Below, piece by piece: positions 7,299 to 14,802 of a DNA stretch of 16,687 nucleotides (positions are counted from its first letter, which is position 1; each line of letters begins with the position of its first letter). The stretch is from positions 1,957 to 18,643 of the forward strand of contig MFCJ01000007.1 in assembly GCA_001775255.1 (NCBI GenBank), read 5' to 3'. A model generated the notes under the pieces. That model was not told the origin of the DNA. It did not search any database and saw only the letters and a program-made list of their open reading frames with translations. The DNA is from Candidatus Dadabacteria bacterium RIFCSPHIGHO2_12_FULL_53_21. GTDB lineage: Bacteria; Desulfobacterota_D; UBA1144; Nemesobacterales; UBA2774. Position numbers and translations under genes: made by a program.

Positions 7299-8189
7299 AT
7301 GAGAGAAAAGCTCATGAAAATGAGACATATTAAGCCGTTTTCCTACATTGTTTTCTTCCTGGCGGCGTTTATTGTTTTTATCTTTATTACCTTCCCCGGA
7401 GAGCTTATAAAAAAACGCATTATCGCCGAGATAGAGAGCAGCACCCCCTTCAAGGTGGACATAGACGAGGCAAGCATCTCCCCGCTTTTAAGCATAAAGC
7501 TGAGCGGCGTAAAGCTCTACAAAACCAAGGACCGGTTTCTCAAGGTCGATAGTCTGAGCATAAGGCCCTCGGTCTTTGCATTGATTTTGGGGACCAAGAA
7601 GTTTCCCTTCAAAGCAAAGCTCCTGAACGGAGAAGTCGAGGGGAGCGTGAGTATAGCCGGGTCGCGCACAAGGGAAATAGAGGCTACAGTGAAACACGTC
7701 ACCATAGATTCGATCCCTGCCTTGCTTTCCTCCGACGACGCCAAGCTGTTTTCTCTGGGCGGCGTTATGGACGGCAGCATGCATATCGAGCTCGAGCCTC
7801 AGGCCAAGGGGGAATTCCGGTTCGAGATTGACCGGCTCTACATGAAGGACATTAAGGTCAAGGGGTTGAGCCTCCCCAGCTTTACCGACCTCAAGTCAGT
7901 GGTGAAGGGGAATATCGATGGGAAGAGGACGAACATCCTGGCATTTAACGTGACGGGCAAGGACATCGATTTGGAGATAACCGGCACAACGCCCCTATTT
8001 TGGGAGATACCCAAAGGCGGACTTATCGATTTGGGCTACCGCCTCGAGATGAAGGGCGCTCAGATGGCCAAGTACAAGGGGCTCCTGGCTCCGTACCTGG
8101 CGACACAGAGGGACGGGAGCCTCGGCGGTAAAATCCTCGGCACGATAAAAAACCCGAGGTTCGAAAAAGGCACGATAACAAGGTTTTGA
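7299..8189 (+). CDS. gspN: Type II secretion system protein GspN
   Basis: A 296-residue protein with an N-terminal membrane anchor (about residues 14-32) followed by a beta-rich periplasmic domain. The opening FPGELIKKRIIAEIE, then FKVDIDEASISPLLSIKLSGVKLYK and a series of short amphipathic strands, are characteristic of GspN as found in deltaproteobacterial-type secretion operons and resemble AsmA/YhdP-like strand patterns. The C-terminal LGGKILGTIKNPRFE is also typical. The start at 7299 is one base after the gspM stop (TGATATG, as at the gspL/gspM junction), with GGGAG about 10 bases upstream. GspN is an accessory component absent from many type II systems; its exact role is not settled. 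It appears to end the operon, as the next gene is an unrelated cupin 49 bases away. Confidence 0.82.
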   Translation: MREKLMKMRHIKPFSYIVFFLAAFIVFIFITFPGELIKKRIIAEIESSTPFKVDIDEASISPLLSIKLSGVKLYKTKDRFLKVDSLSIRPSVFALILGTKKFPFKAKLLNGEVEGSVSIAGSRTREIEATVKHVTIDSIPALLSSDDAKLFSLGGVMDGSMHIELEPQAKGEFRFEIDRLYMKDIKVKGLSLPSFTDLKSVVKGNIDGKRTNILAFNVTGKDIDLEITGTTPLFWEIPKGGLIDLGYRLEMKGAQMAKYKGLLAPYLATQRDGSLGGKILGTIKNPRFEKGTITRF

Positions 8190-8238
8190 CCCGCATATCC
8201 GGCTTCATTCGCGAATCAATCCCGTTAAGCAATAAGAC

Positions 8239-8505
8239 ATGAACGAAAAGAGCTATGAGCAAAAGCTCCGCGAGGAAGGGTTTTCAGGGGTTTTCACCCA
8301 CAGGGACTGCCCGAATGCCTGTTACCCGGACCATACTCACCACGGAATGACCGCTCACGTTGTCATAGAGGGCCTGATCACCGTAACATCCGAGGGAAAA
8401 ACAGTGAAATACGGGCCGGGCGAGAGGTTCGATGTTCCCGCCGGCGCCGTTCATTCCGCGATAATAGGGCCGGAAGGATGCCTCTATGTCATAGGGGAGA
8501 AATAA
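8239..8505 (+). CDS. Small single-domain cupin protein
   Basis: An 88-residue protein made of one cupin barrel. Motif 1 is visible as DHTHHGMTAHVVIEGLITV, with H32, H34 and possibly H35 plus E44 as metal-ligand candidates. Motif 2 follows as YGPGERFDVPAGAVHSA, with H72 as the fourth ligand. This fits a metal-binding cupin, but substrate and reaction cannot be deduced. Three cysteines (24, 28, 81) lie around the barrel. The gene sits between gspN and a DUF151 gene on the same strand. There is no convincing ribosome site before the ATG. Confidence 0.8.
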   Translation: MNEKSYEQKLREEGFSGVFTHRDCPNACYPDHTHHGMTAHVVIEGLITVTSEGKTVKYGPGERFDVPAGAVHSAIIGPEGCLYVIGEK

Positions 8506-8595
8506 GCCAACTTCCGTCGTTTACCATGTGACATTTTTACGCCGCGCACCGGAATCCGATAGGGCGGCTTTCGCATACTGATTTTTATGTGTATG

Positions 8596-8604
8596 TGATA
8601 TTCT
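8596..8604 (+). promoter_or_regulatory. Possible extended -10 promoter for the DUF151 gene
   Basis: TGA then TATTCT (TGn plus -10, 4/6) lies about 22 bases before the start codon, with no acceptable -35. Weak. Confidence 0.25.
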
Positions 8605-8625
8605 ACATCCCGGAGGTATTCATAT

Positions 8626-9147
8626 ATGAGTATCAGGGCCGAGTCGATAGGCATAGCGTTTTGCGTAATTGTTTTCGTCGCTGTCTCAGTGGCTCTCGGT
8701 GTTGAGAAGAAGAACGAAGATACCCTCCAGGAGATGAAAATTGAAGCCCTCGGGTTCGACCGGGTAACCCGGACGCCGATTGTTCTTCTCACGGACAAGA
8801 AGAAGGAAACGGTTCTCCCCATATGGATAGGATTGTGCGAGGCCAGGTCTATAGAGATCGGGCTTTCAGGAGTGATACCGCCCCGTCCGCTCACGTACGA
8901 CCTGGTGGCGGCGATGGTAAGGACGCTTAACGCCGAGGTTAAGAGGGTCGTAATAACGGATCTTCGCGACCAGGTGTTTTACGCCCAGGTGGTCATGTCG
9001 GTGAACGGCAAGGTATCGAATATCGACGCCCGCCCGAGTGACGCCATTGCGCTTGCTACGAGGATGAAATCGCCCATCTACGTGAATAAATCCGTAATCA
9101 GGAAAGCCGCCCTCTCTGATTCCGGTGCGCTGCGGAGGGAGCTCTGA
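8626..9147 (+). CDS. Membrane-anchored bifunctional nuclease-domain protein (DUF151/BFN)
   Basis: A 173-residue protein whose residues about 36-160 match the bifunctional nuclease (DUF151) domain: VLLTDKKKETVLPIWIG (53-69), RPLTYDL (87-93) and the signature RPSDAIALA (136-144) are all clear. The founding plant family members were reported to have combined RNase and DNase activity; most bacterial members are uncharacterised. The start has GGAGG (8612-8616) nine bases upstream. Unusual is a hydrophobic N-terminal segment (about residues 8-25, GIAFCVIVFVAVSVALGV) ahead of the domain, which suggests a signal anchor or a signal peptide placing the domain outside the cytoplasm. The protein ends soon after the domain and lacks the UVR domain found in some relatives. 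Confidence 0.85.
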   Translation: MSIRAESIGIAFCVIVFVAVSVALGVEKKNEDTLQEMKIEALGFDRVTRTPIVLLTDKKKETVLPIWIGLCEARSIEIGLSGVIPPRPLTYDLVAAMVRTLNAEVKRVVITDLRDQVFYAQVVMSVNGKVSNIDARPSDAIALATRMKSPIYVNKSVIRKAALSDSGALRREL

Positions 9148-9221
9148 ATGCTGCGGATATAATAAAAACCGCGCTCCCCTGATGCCGCGCGCGGATATCT
9201 CTGATAATTCCACCGGGCTAT

Positions 9222-9250
9222 TTGACATAATTTTCCCCTGTTGCTATCAT
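9222..9250 (+). promoter_or_regulatory. Strong sigma-70 promoter of pheA
   Basis: A perfect -35 TTGACA (9222-9227), a 17-base spacer and TATCAT (9245-9250, 5/6) with a TGC extended -10 (9242-9244). The predicted start near 9257 leaves a leader of only about 23 bases. The leader has no Shine-Dalgarno-like sequence and no room for an attenuator or leader peptide, so transcript-level attenuation by phenylalanine seems unlikely. Confidence 0.75.
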
Positions 9251-9279
9251 TGTCCCTAGTTCACCTCGAATAATAAATA

Positions 9280-10365
9280 ATGGGATCCTCCGATAACCTC
9301 AAAAAACTCAGGAAAAAAATAGACGACCTCGACCGTGAGGTGCTCGGATTGCTGAACAGACGCGGAGAGATCGTCCTTACGATAGGGGAGCTCAAGACCG
9401 AGAACAACGTCGGCGTATACGACCCCGTAAGGGAAAGTCAGATTGAAAAAAGGCTCAGGGAAATGAACCCGGGCCCGTTGTCTGACGATTCCGTTTTGAG
9501 GGTCTACCGTGAAATTATCTCCGCCTGCCGCGCCCTTCAGCATCCGCTTAAAGTTGCTTTCCTCGGCCCCGAAGGGAGCTTCTCGCACCAGGCCGCTTTT
9601 CACGAGTTCGGCGGCTCCGCCGAACTTTTGCCCGTAGCGGGCTTCGGGGATGTATTCGAGGAGGTCGAGAACGGGAGGGCGTCTTTCGGGGTCGTGCCGG
9701 TCGAAAACTCCATCGAAGGTTCTATAGGTATCGTGCTCGACCTGCTTTCCGGCTCGAATCTCACAATATCGGCTGAGCTTTTCGAGAAAATCAATCTTTT
9801 CCTGCTCTCGAAATCCGGCTCGCTCAAGGATATCAAGGTAATAGCTTCCCATCCGCAGCCCCTTGCCCAGTGTAAGAAGTGGCTGAGCAAAAACCTCCCG
9901 AACAGGAAAATCCGTGAAACCTCCAGCACAGCGGAAGCGGCAAAGCTCGCATCCCGGAATAAAGGGGTTGCGGCAGTGGCCAGCGAGCATTCGGCATCTA
10001 TATACAAACTAAAGGTTCTCGAGAAGAACATCGAAGATAATAACTGGAACACGACCAGATTTTTTGTGGTCGGCAGCCGCGCGAGCGCCCCTTCGGGGAA
10101 CGACAGGACTTCGATCGTATTCACCCTCAGGGATAAGCCCGGCGAGCTACAGAAATCCTTTTTTCAGCCCTTCGCCGAAGCAGGCGTGAATCTGACTAAA
10201 ATCGAATCGAGGCCGTCCAAGGAAAGGCCCTGGGAATATCTATTTTTTGTGGATTTCAAGGGGCACAGGGAGGATAAGGCGATCAAGAGCCTCGTTGATA
10301 GAGTGGCTAAAAATTGCGTACACCTCAAGGTCCTCGGGTCTTATCCAATCGGCAGGAGTGCCTGA
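9280..10365 (+). CDS. pheA: Bifunctional chorismate mutase/prephenate dehydratase
   Basis: Converts chorismate to prephenate and then to phenylpyruvate, the branch to phenylalanine. It has 361 residues, the usual length. Residues 1-88 are an AroQ-type chorismate mutase (LRKKIDDLDREVLGLLNRR; EIISACR near the end). Residues about 91-268 are prephenate dehydratase: FLGPEGSFSHQAA (94-106), VPVENSIEGSIG (139-150), HPQPLAQC (191-198) and the catalytic TRF motif (259-261). Residues about 278-355 form an ACT domain, with GEL (288-290) and ESRP (309-312), the classic phenylalanine-binding motifs, so feedback inhibition is expected. The ATG follows an A/T-rich leader without a ribosome site. The gene stands alone and converges with phoR. 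Confidence 0.96.
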   Translation: MGSSDNLKKLRKKIDDLDREVLGLLNRRGEIVLTIGELKTENNVGVYDPVRESQIEKRLREMNPGPLSDDSVLRVYREIISACRALQHPLKVAFLGPEGSFSHQAAFHEFGGSAELLPVAGFGDVFEEVENGRASFGVVPVENSIEGSIGIVLDLLSGSNLTISAELFEKINLFLLSKSGSLKDIKVIASHPQPLAQCKKWLSKNLPNRKIRETSSTAEAAKLASRNKGVAAVASEHSASIYKLKVLEKNIEDNNWNTTRFFVVGSRASAPSGNDRTSIVFTLRDKPGELQKSFFQPFAEAGVNLTKIESRPSKERPWEYLFFVDFKGHREDKAIKSLVDRVAKNCVHLKVLGSYPIGRSA

Positions 10366-10400
10366 TTTATCCGCAGGATGTGCTGTTAAACAAGCCGGGT

Positions 10401-12212
10401 CTATTTGCCTGAGTATTTATCCGCCCCGCCCCCCGGGCTCCCCTGCGCGGGGAGCGTGATGCTGAATTTGCTCCCCTTCCCTTCCTCGCTCTGAACCTCT
10501 ACCTTGCCTCCGTGCATTATCACTATATGTTTGACGATGCTGAGCCCGAGGCCTGTGCCGCCCAGGTTTCTCGAGCGTGTCTTGTCGACCCTGTAAAAAC
10601 GCTCGAATATCCTGGGGAGGTGCTCTTTCGGTATGCCTATGCCGTTATCGCTTATCTCGGCCAGAATATGCGAGTTCTCTCTTGATGTCCTGACCTCGAC
10701 CTTCCCGTTCTCCGGGGTGTACTTCACGGCGTTATCTATTAAATTGATGAACATCTGCTCGAGGAGGAACCTGTTTGCCTTGAGTCTGCAAACGTCCGTG
10801 TCGGCCCTGAATGACACCTCGATTCCCTTTTCCTGAGCCTTCGATCTGAGCGCGTCGAGCGAGGACTTTATCAATTCGTTAATGTTGATCTCTTCGAAGT
10901 CGTTTGCGGAGTTCTCTTTGGAAAGGGAATCCCTGCTTTCGACCTCCGACAGGACGAGCAGGTCGGAAACCAGGTTAATCAGCCTGTCCGTGTGACGCTT
11001 GATTATCCTCACAAAGTGCTTTTGGTCCTCGGGGCTCTCGTAGGCTTCTTCCTCGAGCGTCTCTGTGTATCCCTTGATAGCGGTAAGAGGGGTTCTCAGC
11101 TCATGGGAGACATTAGCTATGAAATCGGCTTTTATCTTCTCGAGCCTCTTGAAATCGGTTATGTCGAACATTACGACTATGACTTCCTTATCAGGGGAAT
11201 CAAGTGGTATAACGTTCACGAAGTAGTGCTTTTCGTCCGGGTATAGATAGAATATCTCCCTCGAGTCGGGCATCCATTTCTCAAGAACGCTTTCAACGAG
11301 CTTTGTCAGTTCCCTGTTCCGTAAAATCTCCCAGTACTGTTTGCGCGTGGGGTCGTCTTTCAGGTTGAACATCTTTTTTAGAGCGCTGTTGATGATGATG
11401 ACCCTGCCCTCGTGGGATACTACCATTACCCCTTCGCTCATGGCGCTGAGCACGGCTTCGAGCTGGTTCTTTTCCTTGGACAACTGCTTGAAGAGCTCGT
11501 TTAATTTCTGAGCCATCCGGTTGAGCGCGGTCGAGATCTTGGAAATTTCCGATTTTCCGTTGGTTACGGGGATGCTGATGTCGAGGTTCCCCTTTGCGAG
11601 TTCTTCGGAAGTGTTGATTATTCCCCGGAGCGAAGAGCTTAAAGTTTTTGAGAGCGCCATCGAGAGCAGGAGAGCGACTACGGCAAGTATCCCTCCCAGG
11701 TATATAACCTTCGTTTCTACGGGGTGGATCGAACTCTGTAAGAAGCTCAGGGGAAGGGATGTCCGTATTACTGCCCTTACTTGGTTCCCGTAAGCCCTGT
11801 ATGGGATGGCTACGTAGAGCATTTCCCTCTGAAGGGTCTCGCTGTAGCGGCTGCTTTCCCCGAGGTCGTTCGCGATGGCTTCCTTTACCTCGGGTCTGTC
11901 CCAATGGTTATCCATTTCCGCGGGGTTCCTGGTCGAGTCCCCGAGCACCGTGCCGTTTTCGCCTATGACGGTGATCCTGACCCCGGTTTTCTGACCGAGT
12001 TCCGATACCAGGCGCTGAATTTCTGTCGGATTCCCATTATCTATGGAGGGTTCGAGGATCTCGCTTACGAGGGTCGCCGCGGTCAGGAGCCTCTCTTTGG
12101 TCAGTGATTTATCGTAGTCTTTCAGCTCGCCTATTACAAGGAAAGTGAACAGGAACAATATGAGGAATATTATCAGAAAACTGGAAATGAACTGTTTCCA
12201 AAAGATGCTCAA
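10401..12212 (-). CDS. phoR: Phosphate-regulon-type sensor histidine kinase PhoR
   Basis: A 603-residue membrane sensor kinase that should phosphorylate PhoB under phosphate limitation. Order: transmembrane helix about 10-28, a periplasmic domain of about 140 residues, helix about 167-187, HAMP linker about 188-245, PAS domain about 252-355, HisKA with phosphoacceptor H370 in FIANVSHELRTPL, then the ATPase domain with N-box (N490/N494), DNGIGIP (522-528) and GGTGLGL (551-557). The large periplasmic domain resembles PhoR of Gram-positives and deltaproteobacteria more than the short enterobacterial type. The start is TTG at 12212-12210, with AGGA five bases upstream; it lies seven bases after the phoB stop, so the pair is one operon. 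The C-terminal tail is Gly/Ser-rich. The Pho assignment rests on the gene pair and the neighbouring PHO-box-like array and porin. Confidence 0.88.
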   Translation of the reverse strand: MSIFWKQFISSFLIIFLILFLFTFLVIGELKDYDKSLTKERLLTAATLVSEILEPSIDNGNPTEIQRLVSELGQKTGVRITVIGENGTVLGDSTRNPAEMDNHWDRPEVKEAIANDLGESSRYSETLQREMLYVAIPYRAYGNQVRAVIRTSLPLSFLQSSIHPVETKVIYLGGILAVVALLLSMALSKTLSSSLRGIINTSEELAKGNLDISIPVTNGKSEISKISTALNRMAQKLNELFKQLSKEKNQLEAVLSAMSEGVMVVSHEGRVIIINSALKKMFNLKDDPTRKQYWEILRNRELTKLVESVLEKWMPDSREIFYLYPDEKHYFVNVIPLDSPDKEVIVVMFDITDFKRLEKIKADFIANVSHELRTPLTAIKGYTETLEEEAYESPEDQKHFVRIIKRHTDRLINLVSDLLVLSEVESRDSLSKENSANDFEEININELIKSSLDALRSKAQEKGIEVSFRADTDVCRLKANRFLLEQMFINLIDNAVKYTPENGKVEVRTSRENSHILAEISDNGIGIPKEHLPRIFERFYRVDKTRSRNLGGTGLGLSIVKHIVIMHGGKVEVQSEEGKGSKFSITLPAQGSPGGGADKYSGK

Positions 12213-12219
12213 CCGGATC

Positions 12220-12909
12220 CTACTCTTCTAGTTTATACCCTATGCTTCTTACTGTTTTTATCATGTTCCCCGCGGGGCCCAGCTTTTCCCTGAGATTCTT
12301 TATATGTACGTCTATAGTTCTGTCGTATACCAGCTTATCGTCCCCCCAGAGCCTTTTCTTTTTCAGGAGCTGGTCCCTCGTAAATACCCTGCCCTTTCCG
12401 TCCGCGAGCACTTCGAGGATCTTAAACTCGGTCGTTGTCAGGAGCACCTTTTCGTTATCGACCGAGACCTCGTACTTTTCGGTGTTTATAATAATCGGGC
12501 CTACCTTGATAATATTATCTTCCGATTCCTTCGTGCCCGTACGCCTTAAAACCGTCTTCACCCTGGCTACGAGCTCCCGGGGACTGAACGGTTTTACGAT
12601 GTAATCGTCCGCGCCCAGTTCGAGCCCCACGACTACGTCCGCTTCGGAAGCCTTGGCGGTCAGCATGATTATGGGCACGGAAGCAGTCGTCGATTTGTTT
12701 TTCAGGATTCTGCAGATCTCGAGCCCGTCTATTCCCGGCAGCATGATGTCGAGCACCGCGAGGTCCGGGACCACGGATTCTATATATGAGAGGAAATCCC
12801 TGCCGTTATGGAACTCCTTCACCTTGAACCCCTCCCTCTTCAGGTGATGGCTTACGAGCTTCACTATGTCTTCTTCGTCTTCTACTATCGTTATAAGTTT
12901 TTCAGTCAT
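12220..12909 (-). CDS. phoB: Phosphate-regulon-type response regulator PhoB (OmpR/PhoB family)
   Basis: A 229-residue two-domain regulator. The receiver has the acidic pair E10/D11 with E12, phosphoacceptor D54 (AVLDIMLPGIDG), T84 and K106 (ADDYIVKPFSPRE). The winged-helix DNA-binding domain, from about 130 on, ends with YDRTIDVHIKNLREKLG and TVRSIGYKLEE, the OmpR/PhoB recognition-helix and wing pattern. It is transcribed divergently from the porin gene, with a tandem-repeat array between that fits a PhoB operator. TATAGT on the minus strand (12983-12978) beside the array could be its -10, which would allow autoregulation. The ribosome site is weak (AGG nine bases before ATG). OmpR-family regulators are similar to each other; calling it PhoB depends on the context. 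Confidence 0.88.
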   Translation of the reverse strand: MTEKLITIVEDEEDIVKLVSHHLKREGFKVKEFHNGRDFLSYIESVVPDLAVLDIMLPGIDGLEICRILKNKSTTASVPIIMLTAKASEADVVVGLELGADDYIVKPFSPRELVARVKTVLRRTGTKESEDNIIKVGPIIINTEKYEVSVDNEKVLLTTTEFKILEVLADGKGRVFTRDQLLKKKRLWGDDKLVYDRTIDVHIKNLREKLGPAGNMIKTVRSIGYKLEE

Positions 12910-12992
12910 AATATCTAACCTGTTCTAAGCATGCAGGAAACTCTACCCTTAGATTAAACGATAAGTCGGCACTTGCAACTATATGCGGCCCC

Positions 12993-13032
12993 CTTAACCG
13001 TATCTTAACACTAATTTCACATCAATTTCATT
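12993..13032 (+). promoter_or_regulatory. PHO-box-like tandem array between phoB and the porin gene
   Basis: Four 7-base direct repeats with 4-base spacers, exactly 11 bases apart: CTTAACC (12993-12999), CTTAACA (13004-13010), TTTCACA (13015-13021) and TTTCATT (13026-13032). PhoB/PhoP-type regulators bind direct repeats of this geometry (the CTGTCAT-type box in Escherichia coli, TTAACA-type in Bacillus). A -10 candidate, TATAAC (13040-13045), lies seven bases after the array, where the array replaces the -35, as in Pho promoters. The repeats are seen directly; PhoB binding is inferred. Confidence 0.72.
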
Positions 13033-13082
13033 ATACCTCTATAACATCTAGCCAAATCTATTCTGAAGGAGGAGGTCGAGAG

Positions 13083-14480
13083 ATGAAGACGTTACTGAAA
13101 CTGCTAGTTATTGCAGTTTTAGTCCTGCCGCTTACCGGAGTTCCGGCGAAAGCGCAGTCGACTAAACAGCAGATACAGGAATTAAAGCAGCAGATCGAGG
13201 CTATTCAGCTCCAGAATCAGCAGCAGATACAACAACTTCAACAGCAGATAGAGTTGATGGAAAATGCGAGGCAGGCTGATCAGGAGAAGATAGCCGAAAT
13301 AAAGACGAAGCAGGAGACAGTTGACGAGGATGCGTGGTATAACAAGTTTATGGCCAAGTATGACAGCGGTTTTGTCTTTGAGTCGACCGATAAAGACGGT
13401 TTACCCTTTAAAATGAAATTCAGCATACTGGCTCAGATACTCGGTTCAGTCAACGATACGGACGGAAAGGACGTCGCGACGAACTTCCAGTTGAGGAGGC
13501 TCGAGTTAAAGTGGTCCGGTATTGCGTTTGCGCCCTGGTTCTATTATACGTTCATGATAGACCCGGCAAGCAGCTCACTTTTGAAGGACATGTATTTCAC
13601 AGCCGCCTATCAGAAGGAGATCGCGCCCAGGATAGGTCAGTGGAAAGTCCCGTTCAACAGGGAAGAGCTCAACTCTTCAGGCGCGCTGCAGTTTATAGAA
13701 AGGTCGATAGTGAACTCACAGTTCTCTCTCGAGAGGGACCGCGGTCTAGCGCTCGTGGGAGGCATCGGTGCTAATAACAACGTTTCGTACGGTCTCGGCG
13801 TATTTAACGGAGACGGTATAAACGGTACGAGCGTCGACTCCAACATGCTCTATGTCGGCAGGATACAGCTGGGCCTGGGAGGAGACGACGATTATAAGTT
13901 TGACGCCAACGGTACATTCCCGACGGCCAAGGCATATGAGATTGTCCCGAACTTTGCCAAAAAACCAACGTTCACGGCAGGTTTCGGCGCTTCAACACTG
14001 CCGGGACTCGACTGTGCGGTTAAAACGCCCAACGGCGGGGTTTGTGACAGGATCGCGGCGCTGGCTTACCCGTCTAGTGATTTCACGCAGATAACGGCTG
14101 ACATGAACTTTAAAATGCGCTACTTCAACGTCGAGGGGGAATACGACGCCAGGTGGATCGCGCCTGACACGGGTCCCCAGGATACCGCCTTTGACCAGGG
14201 CTTCAGGGTCCAGGCCGGCGTGTTCCTTATGCCGAAGACAGTTGAGATCGCGGCAAGGTATGCATTGGTGGACTACGATACGAATTCCGGGGTCGTCCCG
14301 CCCGATACGAGCGTGACCAGCAGGCAGTGGGAGCTCTCACCGGGTTTAAATTACTATATGTCACACAACCACAAGTGGAAGCTAATGGCCAACTATACGT
14401 TTCAAAGAAACGAGTTTACCGAAGGCGCCCCCGATGTGGATGCGAACATATTCAGGCTGCAGGTACAGGCCAATTTTTAA
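13083..14480 (+). CDS. Phosphate-selective porin of the OprO/OprP family
   Basis: A 465-residue outer-membrane protein. A signal peptide runs through residues 1-24 with an AKA-Q cleavage site. Residues about 27-78 are a glutamine-rich coiled coil (repeats of QQI and LQQQIE), probably a periplasmic trimerising segment. From about 95 on, alternating strands form a beta-barrel that ends in phenylalanine (RLQVQANF), the usual outer-membrane assembly signal. Segments such as QLRRLELKWSGIAFAPWFYYTFMID, IGQWKVPFNREEL and ERDRGLALVGG match the phosphate-selective porin O/P family. C311 and C321 could form a disulfide in an external loop. A strong ribosome site (GGAGGAGG) precedes the ATG. The PHO-box-like array and the divergent phoB suggest induction in phosphate starvation. 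Substrate selectivity is inferred from family and context; some family members carry other anions. Confidence 0.88.
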   Translation: MKTLLKLLVIAVLVLPLTGVPAKAQSTKQQIQELKQQIEAIQLQNQQQIQQLQQQIELMENARQADQEKIAEIKTKQETVDEDAWYNKFMAKYDSGFVFESTDKDGLPFKMKFSILAQILGSVNDTDGKDVATNFQLRRLELKWSGIAFAPWFYYTFMIDPASSSLLKDMYFTAAYQKEIAPRIGQWKVPFNREELNSSGALQFIERSIVNSQFSLERDRGLALVGGIGANNNVSYGLGVFNGDGINGTSVDSNMLYVGRIQLGLGGDDDYKFDANGTFPTAKAYEIVPNFAKKPTFTAGFGASTLPGLDCAVKTPNGGVCDRIAALAYPSSDFTQITADMNFKMRYFNVEGEYDARWIAPDTGPQDTAFDQGFRVQAGVFLMPKTVEIAARYALVDYDTNSGVVPPDTSVTSRQWELSPGLNYYMSHNHKWKLMANYTFQRNEFTEGAPDVDANIFRLQVQANF

Positions 14481-14563
14481 TAGGACTGGAGTCGGCGTAG
14501 CATAAAGAGAATATAAAAAAAAATAAAATCATCTCCCTTTTTCGTTCTGGCTCCAAAACCTCC

Positions 14564-14602
14564 GAAGCCCGGCACATGAGACGGCCTCATGTGCCGGGCT
14601 TC
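14564..14602 (+). terminator. Rho-independent terminator after the porin gene
   Basis: A perfect 17-bp inverted repeat, GAAGCCCGGCACATGAG (14564-14580) and its complement (14586-14602), around a five-base loop. It is followed by ATTTTAATT. It lies 84 bases after the porin stop. The reverse strand has only a TTTT shortly beyond the stem, so it could work weakly in both directions. Confidence 0.85.
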
Positions 14603-14680
14603 ATTTTAATTAACCTGGAATAAATTAGACTGATTACGGCCCCGGTTGTTTACTGCGAGATATTATTTCTGCGAGCAACA

Positions 14681-14706
14681 AAATAAGAACCGCGGCAAAG
14701 GCGGTT
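14681..14706 (-). terminator. Possible terminator of the metallophosphoesterase gene
   Basis: On the minus strand AACCGC pairs with GCGGTT around a seven-base loop (14706-14688) and is followed by CTTATTTTG. The stem is only six pairs and lies about 100 bases after the stop codon, so this is tentative. Confidence 0.35.
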
Positions 14707-14802
14707 TTCCAGCTATAGAACTTATAGGAATGTGGGGAAGGGAAAAGCGTGTGATGCTGTCTATCAAAAATCAATATTTAGTGGGGATCCGGCCTAACAG
14801 GC

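Larger units (their letters stand above)
14481..14802. other. Gene-free stretch between convergent porin and phosphoesterase genes
   Basis: Contains the strong 17-bp hairpin at 14564-14602, an A-rich tract before it (about 14513-14528), and a weaker hairpin near 14688-14706. A 64-codon open frame at 14646-14840 overlaps the end of the phosphoesterase, has no ribosome site and no recognisable composition, so I do not call it. Nothing else is seen. Confidence 0.5.

Noticed and set aside
9169..9194. CCGCGC/GCGCGG hairpin after the DUF151 gene as a terminator
   Set aside because: On the plus strand it is not followed by a T-run; the T-rich side faces the minus strand, where no gene ends.
9256..9990. 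244-codon open frame on the minus strand within pheA
   Set aside because: It lies wholly antisense to a clear chorismate mutase/prephenate dehydratase gene, has no recognisable domain, and mirrors that gene's codon structure.
10437..10455. GCTCCCC/GGGGAGC hairpin at the end of phoR as a terminator
   Set aside because: It lies inside the phoR coding region, its stem is only seven pairs, and no T-run follows on either strand.
11293..11904. 203-codon open frame in another minus-strand frame inside phoR
   Set aside because: Highly charged, low-information translation overlapping the conserved HAMP/PAS region of phoR; a frame shadow.
13150..13320. Glutamine-rich repeat segment in the porin as a novel repeat element
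   Set aside because: A heptad coiled coil after the signal peptide is a common arrangement in phosphate-selective porin relatives and explains the repetitive CAG codons.
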